The notes beneath the pieces are model-generated. The model ran no database searches and was not told where the DNA came from. It was given only the letters and a program-made list of their open reading frames with translations. Below, piece by piece: positions 9,820-19,355 of a DNA stretch of 64,000 nucleotides. The position numbers were made by a program, and so were the translations under genes. Every line of letters starts with the position of its first letter. Positions within the stretch are counted from its first letter, which is position 1. The stretch is from Bradyrhizobium lupini (GTDB lineage: Bacteria > Pseudomonadota > Alphaproteobacteria > Rhizobiales > Xanthobacteraceae): assembly GCF_040939785.1 (NCBI RefSeq), contig NZ_CP162553.1:6839001-6903000 (forward strand), written 5' to 3'.

Positions 9820-10533
9820 ATGCGTGGTAAGAGCAGGATCGCCCTCGCACTTCTTCTTGGTGCAATTGCAAACTCAGCTCTTTCCGGTATCGGACGAGCC
9901 GAGACGGCGAAGCCGGTTGGGATGGAACAGCCGGCCCAATCCCAGCAGTTCGCAAACACGGTTTATAGCGGCTACCGTGCCTCCCGGTTGCTCGGGAGTG
10001 CGGTGTTTTCGCTGAAAGGTGAATATTTGGGGAGCGTCCGAAACGTGATTGTTGCAGACGACGGGCAGATCGTTTCTTTGGTCGTTGAGGGATTTAGAAC
10101 CAAGGACGAACCGGAGTTCATCTCTCGAATTCCGTTCAAGCGGGTACTACGGCCGGTTCATGAAGGCGCTATCGTGGCGGACTTCTCCGACTTGAGGTCC
10201 CGAGAATATGGGCTCTTTTTTGATCCCGGTCAGGCGCAAGAAGAGTCGCACGAGTTCTCGATCTCGAAAATAATTGGAGACTACGCGCGTTTGCAGGCAG
10301 GCCAGGGTTACGGCTATGTCTCCGATTTAGTATTCGATAGGGCCGGAAAGCTTGCGGCAATCGTAATATCTCGGGAAGCGTCTGCCGGTGGAGGCACCTA
10401 TGCCTTCCCGTACCCGGGCCAGACGGGGCAGTGGAGCCCGAAACTAAGCTATTACGGCCTGCCTTACGTCACGGCAGATCAAGCAAACAAAGCCGGTCTG
10501 CGCCTCGACATGAAGGAGTTTCAGAACTCGTGA
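9820..10533 (+). CDS. Secreted PRC-barrel domain protein
   Basis: A 237-residue protein with a signal peptide (hydrophobic core about residues 7-20, cleavage near GRAET) and two PRC-barrel-like units. The first is at about residues 52-110 (SRLLGSAVFSLKGEYLGSVRNVIVADDGQIVSLVVEG). The second is at about 150-200 (GYGYVSDLVFDRAGKLAAIVIS). PRC barrels are small beta barrels found in RNA-processing factors and, in Rhizobiales, in many exported stress proteins of unknown role. The stop abuts a decayed minus-strand element. Confidence 0.75.
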   Translation: MRGKSRIALALLLGAIANSALSGIGRAETAKPVGMEQPAQSQQFANTVYSGYRASRLLGSAVFSLKGEYLGSVRNVIVADDGQIVSLVVEGFRTKDEPEFISRIPFKRVLRPVHEGAIVADFSDLRSREYGLFFDPGQAQEESHEFSISKIIGDYARLQAGQGYGYVSDLVFDRAGKLAAIVISREASAGGGTYAFPYPGQTGQWSPKLSYYGLPYVTADQANKAGLRLDMKEFQNS

Positions 10534-11190
10534 TCACGGCGGCGGTAGATTGTTGCCCCGGTCTCCTCCGGATCCATCGCTGGCTTCACGCCGGCGGCCT
10601 CGAGCTCCTTCTTGACGCCATGTGATGCCGGCCTTGCTGGCGAGCGAGCGCGAACAGGTGACGAATTCGGCGTTGAACCGCTCGATATCCTCCGTCGGGA
10701 CGATCGTGACCGGGCAGCGGTTCACGGGGTTGATCACGGTGACGGCGCGCAGGTGACCGCCTGCGATCAGCTTGCGGGTGACCTTGTCGGCGACGAGCAG
10801 CCTGTCTGCCCACCCCTCGGTGGTGAGCCGCCGATGTCGGCGCCGCGGACGAGGGCGGACCTCCTCCAGGTCCAAAAGAAGGGCCATGTAGTTGCGCTGG
10901 CAGGCGAACCCGGCCATCCGCGTCGGGCGGCTGTCGAGGACCGCCCGCGTGACGTCGACCGAGCCGCAGCAGGCCAGCCTGCGGCGCTCGGGACAGCCTG
11001 GGTGGGCCCGGCGGCCGCGACGGGCATGGCGCCATCGAGCAGGCGGACCAGGAAGGCGTCCAGGTCCTCGGGCGCGAACGTCGCGGACGGATAGGGTGGC
11101 CGGAGCCACCGCCTGAACCAGGGAAGCGGTCTTCTCGGCATCGTTTGCGTGGCGGCGAGTGGAACCCCGTGGCCTCCGCGGCGTCGTCAC
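10520..11190 (-). pseudogene. Decayed mobile-element-associated gene, multiply frameshifted
   Basis: Coding character on the minus strand jumps between frames. One piece reads PYPSATFAPEDLDAFLVRLL (near 11095-11040), another RMAGFACQRNYMALLLDLEEVR (near 10920-10860), then LTTEGWADRLLVADKVTRKLIAGGHL. The next is IVPTEDIERFNAEFVTCSRSL, and the end is VKKELEAAGVKPAMDPEETG after a further frame change at about 10615. The middle resembles helix-turn-helix proteins carried with transposons and integrases, where a DNA-binding unit is followed by a phage-like ...VTLxxLA segment. The stretch appears more GC-rich than its neighbours and starts right at the stop of the PRC gene. At least three shifts make it a pseudogene even if some are sequencing errors. 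Confidence 0.5.
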
Positions 11191-11207
11191 AGCATCTTTG
11201 ATTCAGC

Positions 11208-12209
11208 ATGAGAGCAGAGGTGGAACCCTCACACGCACCCGGGTTCAAGCTTTTCGGTGTCCCTCTGATCGGCGCGACGCCCGAAAACGCACATAAGCTT
11301 CTCTTGACGATCGGCCTCGTAGGATGCGTGCTTGCGCTCGGATGGGGGCTGCGCAGAGTCGTCGCGCTCGGGCAAAGACTGGTCAGTTGGCACAGAGTCC
11401 TGTTTTGGGTGCGGCAGGCGATAAATCTTCTGCTCGCTGTGACCCTCGTCCTCGGTGTGCTCTCGATCTGGTTTGATGATCCAGCGCGGCTCGGTACCGC
11501 CGCTGGTCTTCTGTCGGCGGGGCTCGCTTTTGCTTTGCAGAAGGTCATCACAGCAACGGCAGGATACTTCGTGATCCTAAGGGGCCGAACATTCAACCTC
11601 GGTGATCGCATCGTGATGGGAGGCGTCCGCGGAGACGTGATCGCGCTGAGTTTCATGCAGACTACCATTCTTGAGATGGGGCAACCTCCACCCGTTCAGT
11701 CGGATTCGCCTGCAATGTGGATTAGAAGCCGTCAATATACGGGACGCATCGTGACTGTGTCGAACAGCAAGGTGTTCGACGAGCCGGTCTACAACTACAC
11801 CAGAGAATTCCCGTTTATATGGGATGAAATTAAGATACCGGTACGGTACCAGGATGACCGATCAAGGGTCGAGGAGTTGCTGGTCGACGCCGCGCGGGCG
11901 CATACCGCGGGTTTTAAGTCGACGGCCGAAGAGTTCTCGGACGAAATGAAGCGCGTCTACGGTCACACAATGTCGGACTTTGATCCCCGCGTTTACTGGC
12001 GATTGACCGACAATTGGCTCGAGTTGACGCTTCGCTTTCTCGCTCCAATCCACGGTGTTCGCGAGCTGAAGGACGCGATCAGCCGGGACATCTTGTCGGG
12101 CCTCGATGGCGAAGGAATTTCCGTGGCTTCTGCGACCTACGACGTCGTTGGAATGCCAACTTTGCGGATCTCGGCAGATGCTCGCCCAGGGGCCCCGCCT
12201 GCTTCTTAG
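11208..12209 (+). CDS. MscS-family mechanosensitive channel
   Basis: A 333-residue inner-membrane protein. Two to three hydrophobic helices (about residues 24-45, 63-85, 98-125) lead into the pore helix and beta domain (GLLSAGLAFALQKVITATAGYFVILRGRTFNLGDRIVMGG). The GD(R)I turn and the following beta domain are diagnostic of MscS channels. An insertion of about 20 residues (QPPPVQSDSPAMWIRSRQYTG) sits in the beta domain. The C terminus is cytoplasmic alpha/beta. Role: release of solutes on hypo-osmotic shock, or a regulated small-conductance channel. It follows the decayed element directly. Confidence 0.88.
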   Translation: MRAEVEPSHAPGFKLFGVPLIGATPENAHKLLLTIGLVGCVLALGWGLRRVVALGQRLVSWHRVLFWVRQAINLLLAVTLVLGVLSIWFDDPARLGTAAGLLSAGLAFALQKVITATAGYFVILRGRTFNLGDRIVMGGVRGDVIALSFMQTTILEMGQPPPVQSDSPAMWIRSRQYTGRIVTVSNSKVFDEPVYNYTREFPFIWDEIKIPVRYQDDRSRVEELLVDAARAHTAGFKSTAEEFSDEMKRVYGHTMSDFDPRVYWRLTDNWLELTLRFLAPIHGVRELKDAISRDILSGLDGEGISVASATYDVVGMPTLRISADARPGAPPAS

Positions 12210-12445
12210 CACGCCAGATCCGCTCGTTGCGTTGCGGGTAGGGTGGCGTCACAGGGCGCCCTGACCCACGACGCGGATCGGGATGATTAGTACCAAACAC
12301 GAGAGCGTAGCGACCATTGCAGCGCGGATGAGCGCGTGCCAGCAACAGGCAAATTTAGCCGTACAGTAGCTTCCCAGCAAAGTGCCTGTCCGGCGCGTTC
12401 GTCCGATGGGTGAATGTGCGGGCACTTCGCTAGAAGCGCGGTGCA

Positions 12446-12956
12446 TCACCAACGATGATACGCGCGGATGACCGCGTGATGATGATGATGCCGGTGGTAC
12501 CTTGGCGCCCAACCGTAGCTATGACGCCAAGGGTGTGCGTGCCGGACGGTATATCCCCACGGCCGCGGCGCGGACCAGCCGTAGCTATAGCGCCAAGGCC
12601 GAGGCCCCCAAGCGTACGGTCGCGGTCCCCAGCCATAGCCTCCCCAGTAAGGCGTATAGGCGTATGCTGGATAATACCCACCGTAACTGTACGTGTACCG
12701 GTAGCCGTAGTACGGCGGTTCATAATAGTAGGGAGCCGCGATGGCGGAGCCTATCAACGCTCCTGCAAGTAGTCCCGCGCCGATCCCCCAGCCGCCACGC
12801 CAGCAGAATCTGCGTGAGATTATCCTGCACTGTGGACGTGTGCTGCGTCGGGCTCGCGGCAGCCGAGAGCGCGGTCAATGGTGCAGCCTGGCTACTGCCC
12901 ACCGGAGAAATCGCGATGAGGCCGGTGAGAGAAAGCGCAATTGTAAATCTCCGCAT
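12446..12956 (-). CDS. Tyr/Gly/Trp-rich secreted protein (one-base frameshift)
   Basis: The N-terminal part (from ATG at 12956) is a clean signal peptide (MRRFTIALSLTGLIAISPVG, cleavage near SQAAP). About 50 codons in, the frame shifts near 12800-12806. In the new frame it continues as WRGGWGIGAGLLAGALIGSA and then a Tyr/Gly/Pro/Trp-rich tail ending in a run of five histidines. The glycine-zipper-like segment and aromatic tail match the protein at 25251, so the two reading frames belong to one gene. Function unknown; such small exported proteins are common in Bradyrhizobium. The break may be a sequencing indel (one extra base). Confidence 0.65.
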
Positions 12957-13680
12957 CTGTGGCTCCTGTAGCTTCAGAATGCGGTCTCAACTTGAGCCTG
13001 CTATCTTGGTTTCTGGCGTCAAGAGTTTAGGACACTTTGTCGCGCCGAGTGCCCGGCCAGAGTCGCGAGTGTACGACACCGTACCAACTGAGAGGACACC
13101 GAACATGGCCCGGCAACGATCAACCCAATCAAGAGAGTGCTCAAACCGGTTTGGGAGAGTATCCTAAGTGCGGGCGGCAGCGAGACCGTTGGTTTCTGAA
13201 TCCATCGTGCGATGACATTTTCATCCAACAGCTATATCGTCAAAGCAAGAGAGCGATCCAAGCGGCAAGGGCTGGAGACTGTGCCAGAGCCACAAGGATC
13301 GCCGGCGCTGCGCGCCTGCAAGTGCCCCGATGCAAGTTCAGCAGGGCCGCAGATAGTGGCAGGGCAAGCCGATGAGGAGGACCCATCCAGGAGCAGGCCG
13401 CACGATCAGCATGTCGACAGCCGAGAAACCAGAGCTTAAGCGTAGCCACGGAGCTCTCCATCAACTTCGCGGCCGCGAGGTCGCCACGCCGTTTTCAGGT
13501 GAAGCGCCATCGGGCCGGCGCGGCAATGGCGGTCCGCTCTGCCTCGCCCCGCCTGAACGATATAGTCGGCGTCCTAACCAAACGCGCGGTCGCAGATGCT
13601 GGCATCGACAGCTGCGAGGATTGAACCGGGTAGAGCGAGCGCGTCTAGCCCCGCGCTTAAACGACAGTTCGAGACGAGAC
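12957..13680. other. Intergenic stretch without a supported gene
   Basis: About 720 bases between the promoter side of the Tyr/Gly-rich gene and the 3' end of the antiporter gene. Several short frames exist on both strands but none has a ribosome site plus recognisable protein character. Confidence 0.4.
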
Positions 13681-14970
13681 TTATTGTCCGACCGTCCGCT
13701 TTGCCACCCAGCCTAGAGTCGAGCCTTGGATGATGATGCTGAACAGGACGACCCCATAGGTTGAGGCGAGCATTGCGGCCTTGGCCGGGTTATCCGGCAT
13801 GGACAGGGCGAGTGCAACTGAAATTCCGCCTCGGACGCCGGCCCAGGTGAGAAAAGGCGCGTTGCGCAAGGAGAGCAGCCGAGTCCATCCGAACAGAAAT
13901 GGTTGAACCGAAACAGAAACAAAGCGGGCGAAGAGAACGATTGGCACCGTCGCTGCTGCCAGACCGAGGCTGCGAGGATCGAAGCGCAGTATCAACGTCT
14001 CGAGCCCGATGAGCAGAAAAAGGACCGAGTTGAGAATTTCGTCGATGAGGGTCCAGAGCGCGAACAGATATCCTTGTGTCCGCTCACTCATTGCGTATCG
14101 AGGTCCTCGGTCGCCGATGAGTAGGCCCGCGGCGACCATGGAGAGCGGGCCACTGACGTGCAGATGCAGCGCAAGTGCGTAGGTTCCAGTGACGAGGGCA
14201 AGCGAGATCAGCACCTCGATGGCGTAGTCGTCGATGAGCCGCATCGCGCGATACGCAACATAGCCAGTCAACAAGCCCAACATTATTCCTCCACCAGCTT
14301 CGCGAACGAGTAACTCAGCGACATCGGCGGCCGAAACCTGACCGCCGTCTCCGGTGCTCGCAAAGCGAAGCATGATCGTGAACAGAACAATCCCGACGCC
14401 GTCGTTGAACAATGCCTCGCCTTCCGTCTCGATCTGCAGCTCTTTGGGCACTTTGGTGTTGCGAAGCGTACTCAGGACAGCAACGGGGTCAGTCGGGCTG
14501 ATCAGTGCGCCGAACACGAATGCCCAAGCCAACGATACGGGTAGGTTCAAAAGGCCGCAGATGAACCAGAACATCAGGCCTACGAGGACGGTTGAAATTG
14601 AGGTGCCGAGGACGGCCAGAATAAATACCGGAATGGCGCGGCTTCTGAGTGTGTCCAGATCTACGTGCAACGCGCCGGCGAACAGCAGAAATGCAAGCAT
14701 CCCATTCACCACGACTTCGGCAAAGTCGATCTGCCGGAGCCCATTGGCAAGCTGGTCTAGTAGTTGAATCGTCGGAAACGCCGCATCCAAGCCGATCAGG
14801 AGCAGTGACGTCAGGACGCTCATTACGAGAAGACCTACGCTGCGGGAGAGCGGCAGGAACTTGTGATTGAGCCAGCCGAAGACGGCACACAATGTAAGCA
14901 GAACGGCAGCGATATCCATCAGCGAAAGCACGACAGGCTCCCTTGTGCTCTGGCGAGAGTGCCTGTTCAC
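13681..14970 (-). CDS. Na+/H+ antiporter, CPA1 family
   Basis: A 429-residue membrane protein with about 12 hydrophobic helices. The signature region reads AWAFVFGALISPTDPVAVLS with the conserved ion-binding Asp (about residue 170), followed by KELQIETEGEALFNDGVGIVLF, the classic CPA1 ND motif. The GTG at 14970 was taken as start because GGAAGGGA lies 5-6 bases upstream; the ATG at 14919 is an alternative. Role: exchange of Na+ (or K+) for H+ across the inner membrane for pH and salt homeostasis. Confidence 0.9.
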   Translation of the reverse strand: MNRHSRQSTREPVVLSLMDIAAVLLTLCAVFGWLNHKFLPLSRSVGLLVMSVLTSLLLIGLDAAFPTIQLLDQLANGLRQIDFAEVVVNGMLAFLLFAGALHVDLDTLRSRAIPVFILAVLGTSISTVLVGLMFWFICGLLNLPVSLAWAFVFGALISPTDPVAVLSTLRNTKVPKELQIETEGEALFNDGVGIVLFTIMLRFASTGDGGQVSAADVAELLVREAGGGIMLGLLTGYVAYRAMRLIDDYAIEVLISLALVTGTYALALHLHVSGPLSMVAAGLLIGDRGPRYAMSERTQGYLFALWTLIDEILNSVLFLLIGLETLILRFDPRSLGLAAATVPIVLFARFVSVSVQPFLFGWTRLLSLRNAPFLTWAGVRGGISVALALSMPDNPAKAAMLASTYGVVLFSIIIQGSTLGWVAKRTVGQ

Positions 14971-15251
14971 TCCCTTCCATTAAGGCCGCTGTTCGCTCTA
15001 CTCATTGAAGGCAGTGCGTTCGAGATGGCGACTTTTGAAACGTTAATAATCAAAAGCAACTTCGGCAGTTCCTGCGGGACATGTAAGCGGACTAGGATGC
15101 GCCTCAATCCCAACCCGTCTCCGCGACCGAGTCAGCCGTCGATTCTGCATCTGCGGCGAAAGATCGCGACGACGATTGTCAGTATCGTCGTTCACTCCGC
15201 ATTCATTGGACCGACCTAGAGTGCGGAGGGGGCGTACGACAAGGAAAAACT

Positions 15252-15482
15252 ATGAAGAAAATCGCCTATGGATTTGCGGCCGCTGCTTTGCTTGCGGGCA
15301 CTCAGTTCTTGGTTCCTGCCAATGCGATGATGGCGCCACCGGTCGGCGCCGCGGCAACATCCGAGACGATGCAGGCTGGCTATCACTATCATCATCATCG
15401 GAGGGTCTGCACCGTGCGGACCGTAGTCACCCGCGGCTATCATGGTCGGCGTATCGTCAAGCACGTGCGTGTCTGCCGATAA
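15252..15482 (+). CDS. Small His/Arg-rich secreted protein
   Basis: A 76-residue protein with a standard signal peptide (KKIAYGFAAAALLAG, cleavage near ANAM). The short mature part is rich in His and Arg (AGYHYHHHRRVC) with two cysteines about 35 residues apart that could form a disulfide. RBS AAGGAAAAAC precedes the ATG. It is followed at once by a hairpin terminator, so it is a monocistronic gene. Function unknown. Confidence 0.7.
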   Translation: MKKIAYGFAAAALLAGTQFLVPANAMMAPPVGAAATSETMQAGYHYHHHRRVCTVRTVVTRGYHGRRIVKHVRVCR

Positions 15483-15493
15483 ACGCAAACTTG

Positions 15494-15525
15494 GAGGGCC
15501 GTCGATCGGGGCGGCCCTCACCTTG
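15494..15525 (+). terminator. Hairpin terminator after the small secreted protein
   Basis: A perfect 8-bp stem, GAGGGCCG (15494-15501) and CGGCCCTC (15512-15519), with a 10-base loop, placed 11 bases after the stop codon. The T-run is weak. Confidence 0.6.
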
Positions 15526-15567
15526 CATAAGAGCAATCTTTGCGCAGTGAGATGGGTGCGCCGCACG

Positions 15568-15738
15568 TTACATCGGAAGCTGACGCTCAAGAGTCCGGGA
15601 AAATCGACGTGCCGCGATCTCCAGCGCCGCGATACAAAGAGCCGTGAACAACATACCGAGCACCAGGAGCACCACGACTGTATCCATGATCGAGCGAGTT
15701 CCTGCAAAGGATCGGGGCGACGAATCTGACTTCGTCAT
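15568..15738 (-). CDS. 56-residue single-pass membrane protein
   Basis: A 56-residue frame. The ATG at 15738 follows CCGAGGA, a good ribosome site. The protein has a polar N terminus, one hydrophobic helix (DTVVVLLVLGMLFTALCIAA, residues 19-38) and a basic, amphipathic C terminus (ARRFSRTLERQ). No family recognised. It lies 33 bases downstream of another tiny membrane protein on the same strand. Confidence 0.5.
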   Translation of the reverse strand: MTKSDSSPRSFAGTRSIMDTVVVLLVLGMLFTALCIAALEIAARRFSRTLERQLPM

Positions 15739-15771
15739 TCCTCGGTGTCGGTTGCCACACGCCTATTGCCG

Positions 15772-15954
15772 TCAAGCAATCGCGTATGCCGAGAACAGAA
15801 GGCAGGTGAGATAGATGCAAGCGAGGCAAATGCCAGCGGTTCTCGCCGTGCGGGCATCTAGCCGCGAGCTCGTTCGGGTAGCGAGCCCGGGCAGTATCTC
15901 ATACTGTGCAAAGAGCTGGCGACCGGCACGTCCTCGAAAAAGTACATTTCTCAT
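15772..15954 (-). CDS. 60-residue tail-anchored small protein
   Basis: The ATG at 15954 is preceded by GGAGG with a 5-base spacer, a strong site; the frame extends further upstream but without a good start. The protein has a soluble N-terminal part (YEILPGLATRTSSRLDARTA) and a C-terminal hydrophobic helix (GICLACIYLTCLLFSAY) running to the end. It probably forms a two-gene unit with the 56-residue protein downstream. Function unknown. Confidence 0.55.
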   Translation of the reverse strand: MRNVLFRGRAGRQLFAQYEILPGLATRTSSRLDARTARTAGICLACIYLTCLLFSAYAIA

Positions 15955-16166
15955 GTGTGCCTCCACACAAACCTGATCCGATCCAACAAGGTGCGGAGCG
16001 CAGAAGCCGGAAAGAACGTGGCCGGCGATCCGCGTTGGTTCTCTCGTCCGCTTCACGCAAGATAGTGGACGGCGTCCCATCGGTCAGTCAGGAGATGAGC
16101 GGGGCTTGTCGGGATAATCCTGACGTCCGCACGTACGCACGGCCGTTTGGCCCACCTACTTCCCGG

Positions 16167-16841
16167 TCAAACTTGATCCGCACTCTTTCCCGAATGGCTC
16201 AACCAGCCAAGGGCCACGCCGTAGCGCACTATGTCGGCACGCGTGAACAGTCCGAGCTTTTCGACCGCCCTGGCCTTGTAAGTTTCGACGGTCTTGATGC
16301 TGATGCTTAGCTGAGTGGCAATTTCCTTGTTGCTGAATCCTTGTGCGATGAATCTGAGGACCTCACTCTCGCGCGGTGTCAGCTCGCCGGCTGTGGAAGC
16401 GCCGGAAGACGAGTGGGCGCCCTGCGCCGATGGAAGTGCTTTCTCCGCTATTGCTGGATCCAGATACAAACCACCGCCAGCGATCGCGCGAACTGCGCGC
16501 TCGAGTTCGTCGGCCGCAGAGCGCTTCAGCAGATAGCCGCGAGCTCCCGCTTGCAGCATCGGCTGAACGTAGGCGTGATCCTCGTGCACGGTCAGCGCCA
16601 GAAGACGAACTTGAGGAAGCTGCGTCGCTAAGGTGCGAGCAACTTCGAGGCCACTGATACCGGGAAGTGAAATGTCCAGGATGGCAATGTCCGGTGTGGC
16701 CTGGCGAATGATGTCTAGGGCGGCCTGTCCATCCGTTGCTTCCCCGACGATCTCGATGTCATGCACGTCCTGAAGCAACGCCTTCATTCCGGCCAGAACA
16801 AGCGGATGATCGTCAGTCAACGTGATCCGGATCGGGCACAT
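16167..16841 (-). CDS. NarL/FixJ-type response regulator
   Basis: A 224-residue two-domain regulator. The receiver domain has the acidic pair in ITLTDDHPLVLAGM, the phospho-acceptor Asp56 in DIAILDISLPG and a K-region near YLLKRSA. The C-terminal LuxR-type helix-turn-helix reads LTPRESEVLRFIAQGFSNKE then IATQLSISIKTVETYKARA. The start overlaps the 3' end of the kinase gene by 29 bases, so the two are co-translated partners: the kinase phosphorylates Asp56 and the regulator binds DNA as a dimer. Targets are unknown. Confidence 0.92.
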   Translation of the reverse strand: MCPIRITLTDDHPLVLAGMKALLQDVHDIEIVGEATDGQAALDIIRQATPDIAILDISLPGISGLEVARTLATQLPQVRLLALTVHEDHAYVQPMLQAGARGYLLKRSAADELERAVRAIAGGGLYLDPAIAEKALPSAQGAHSSSGASTAGELTPRESEVLRFIAQGFSNKEIATQLSISIKTVETYKARAVEKLGLFTRADIVRYGVALGWLSHSGKSADQV

Positions 16842-18981
16842 AGCCCATCTCCTCTATTGGCACCGGTATTCTCATGAAAAGAGAGGTGCCGTGGCCGGGT
16901 TCAGATTCAATCGCCAAAGATCCACCGAGCAGCGTGAGGCGCTCCTCGATGACGGACAGGCCCAATTTTGCGTGGCGGCTCTCACCCTGCGAGAATTCCT
17001 GAAAGTCGAAGCCGTTCCCGTCGTCTTCGACGACGATCCTAAGCTCCGTTGTGCGTCGGTCGATGACCACGCTGACGTTTCGAGCTTGCGCGTGTTTGAC
17101 CACGTTGTTCACGGCCTCCTGGACGGCGCGGTAAACCGCGATTTCGACGTCCTGGCCGAGACGATCTCTTCTGCCCAGAGGCTGAAAATCAACGCTGATC
17201 CCGAACCGGCGCCGGATCTCCGCGCAGAATGCCTCCAGCGCCTTGTAAAGTCCCAGGTCATCAAGGGCGGTCGGGCGCAGGTCAGAGGCGATTTGATGGA
17301 TATCGCGCCCAATTCCTCTCGCGAGTCCTTGCAGCCAATTGAGCCTCTCCAATCCGAGCTTGCGTTTGGGGCTCGTGCCCAGAAGCGGCTCCAGGTTCTT
17401 CAGACCGAGAAGTAGACCTGTGACCGTCTGGCCGATCTGATCGTGAAGCTCTCTTGCGATTCTACGGCGTTCATTTTCTTCCGCTTCGGAAAGACGTCGA
17501 AGCAGTTGCTGTCGCTCCAGCTCGGCTCGCTTGGTCTCGTCGATATCCAGAATGACGCCATACACGACGTCCAAGTTCTTATCATCGATGCGAGACAGCC
17601 GCCCGCTGGCCCGCAGCCACCGGCTGTGAGGGGGAGCGGTCCGGAAATCAGCAATCGCCACGTTTCCCGAACGGCAACTCAGCAAGGAAGCCTCAAAGTT
17701 CCGCTGGTCGGCGGGATCAATACAGCTCAGTATCCGATCGATCGGAAGGATCGTATCTCCTTCGGAGCGCGAACCGTCTATCCGGAGCATCTCTCGGGCG
17801 CGGGGCGACACGATCGCTTCTCTGGTCGCAAAATCACAGCTGAACACGCCGAGATCTGCGGCATCAATCGTCAGCCTCCGTCGCTCTTCACTTGCGCTGA
17901 GTGCCAATGCTGCCTGCGCTTCTTGCTCGCGCCGGCGAAGCGAAATGTCGCGTATGGTGTACCAGGCCAAAGTCAGAGCCAACACGAAGCTCAATACCCC
18001 ACCCCCGGCTAGGAAAATGGCTGAGCGCTGGACGGGACCATTCAGTTCCTGCGTCGGTATTCCGAAATGGACCGACCATCCGCTGGTTCCGGGGATGACT
18101 TTGTAGATCGAGTCGACTTGTTCGCCGGCAGGCGTGGTTTTGACGTAGCTTCCTTCTGGCGCTGAGGCTATCGCCTGGCGGACCGTAGCGCTGGCAGATT
18201 GTCCGAGTTCGGATTGTTCACCGAAGGTGCGGGCGACGATGTTCCCCTTGGCATCGACCACGAAACCGACCCAGCCGGCCGGGGCTCCTGCGCTCTTCAA
18301 AATCTGGCTTATTGCATCAGGCACCAGGGCCACCGTGAGTACAAACTTCAATTGCCCATCGCGCTCTACAGGGGCCCTGACGGCCACCACGCGTTTGCCG
18401 GTGATGGGACCACGTGGCCCAATTCCGCCGATCGCCGGCTTTCTCGTTTTCAGGATCTGTTCGAAATTCTCTCGGTCGGCGGTGGCGCGCATCCCATCTC
18501 CGAGTGGACGGCTGACATCAAGCACCTGATTCCCATCAGGATCGACGAGCTGAATCGTCTGCCAAAGAGGACGTGCTTCGTTGACACGCGTCGCTTCGCG
18601 ATAGAACGCGTCAAGGTCCGGCTTGTCGAGTGTTGCGGACGCCGCGACGGTCTCGGCGATCTCGAGCTGGAGACTGATTTCGGAGGCAAGCCGGTTGACG
18701 ACGCTGTCGAGCGTCTCCACGGCGGCAGCCTGAGAGCCCCTGCGCTGCTGCTGCGCGTTCAGGAAAACGACCCAACCCGCAAAAAGCGCAAGAGGCATCG
18801 CTGCCGCGATGAAGACGAGGATCAAGGGGCGGCGGGCTGCGCGCCGGGAGATTGAGGTGGGGGCCTCCTTGCCGGTGGGTATCAAATGAGACAGCAAAAC
18901 GCCCACGTGCTGGCACTTCCTCGATGTTTTCTGGGTCAGGTTTTTCCCGACAGGACTAACGGACGCCCCGACTCCCAGCAT
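16813..18981 (-). CDS. Membrane sensor histidine kinase (HisKA_3) with periplasmic sensor and PAS domain
   Basis: About 722 residues. A transmembrane helix near the N terminus (PLILVFIAAAMPLALFAGWV) and a second at about residue 330 (FLAGGGVLSFVLALTLAWYT) enclose a periplasmic domain of about 250 residues resembling dCache/CHASE sensors. A PAS-like region follows (AADLGVFSCDFATREAIVSP). The dimerisation helix is ENERRRIARELHDQIGQTVT, with the phosphorylated His in RELHDQ. A NarX-type ATPase domain ends the protein. The start is uncertain: ATG 18981 is used, GTG 18906 is possible, and the frame is open to 19101. It is paired with the downstream response regulator. The signal is unknown. Confidence 0.88.
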   Translation of the reverse strand: MLGVGASVSPVGKNLTQKTSRKCQHVGVLLSHLIPTGKEAPTSISRRAARRPLILVFIAAAMPLALFAGWVVFLNAQQQRRGSQAAAVETLDSVVNRLASEISLQLEIAETVAASATLDKPDLDAFYREATRVNEARPLWQTIQLVDPDGNQVLDVSRPLGDGMRATADRENFEQILKTRKPAIGGIGPRGPITGKRVVAVRAPVERDGQLKFVLTVALVPDAISQILKSAGAPAGWVGFVVDAKGNIVARTFGEQSELGQSASATVRQAIASAPEGSYVKTTPAGEQVDSIYKVIPGTSGWSVHFGIPTQELNGPVQRSAIFLAGGGVLSFVLALTLAWYTIRDISLRRREQEAQAALALSASEERRRLTIDAADLGVFSCDFATREAIVSPRAREMLRIDGSRSEGDTILPIDRILSCIDPADQRNFEASLLSCRSGNVAIADFRTAPPHSRWLRASGRLSRIDDKNLDVVYGVILDIDETKRAELERQQLLRRLSEAEENERRRIARELHDQIGQTVTGLLLGLKNLEPLLGTSPKRKLGLERLNWLQGLARGIGRDIHQIASDLRPTALDDLGLYKALEAFCAEIRRRFGISVDFQPLGRRDRLGQDVEIAVYRAVQEAVNNVVKHAQARNVSVVIDRRTTELRIVVEDDGNGFDFQEFSQGESRHAKLGLSVIEERLTLLGGSLAIESEPGHGTSLFMRIPVPIEEMGYVPDPDHVD

Positions 18982-19094
18982 CGCTCGATCCGTCCCATCG
19001 TACAGGCAATCATTGTTGCGGTCTAGAATCGGGAATTGACATGGAACATCAGCATTGCCGCTGCTGCCGAGCGAAGGAGATCGTAGAGACGGAA

Positions 19095-19355
19095 ATGTCA
19101 TCGCAAGAAATCAAAGTCCGAACCGATATCGAGGTGCTGGTTGGGGCCTTGGAAGAGGCACAAAGGCTTCTTGCGACTTACGAGAGCCCTTGCTGCAATC
19201 GTAGCAGGGACGACATTCTCGCTATGCTCGAGTTCATCATATGCGACCCTTCCGTGAGAACTGCGCTGCTTCGTCAAAGGAGCGCAGCCGCCCTAGGGGA
19301 TAGGTCTTGCGCGAGAGCGCAGCTCCCAACCAAACGAAACTCCCGAGCGTGCTAA
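19095..19355 (+). CDS. Small hypothetical protein
   Basis: An 86-residue frame divergent from the kinase gene. It starts MSSQEIKVRTDIEVLVGALE and has a helical, acidic first half with a CC pair (ESPCCNRSRDDILAMLEFII). GACGGAA precedes the ATG. The C-terminal 25 residues look less coding-like. No family recognised. Confidence 0.45.
   Translation: MSSQEIKVRTDIEVLVGALEEAQRLLATYESPCCNRSRDDILAMLEFIICDPSVRTALLRQRSAAALGDRSCARAQLPTKRNSRAC

Noticed and set aside
10586..11668. A 360-residue minus-strand frame
   Set aside because: Its upper part is a shadow of the MscS gene and its lower part belongs to the frameshifted relic.
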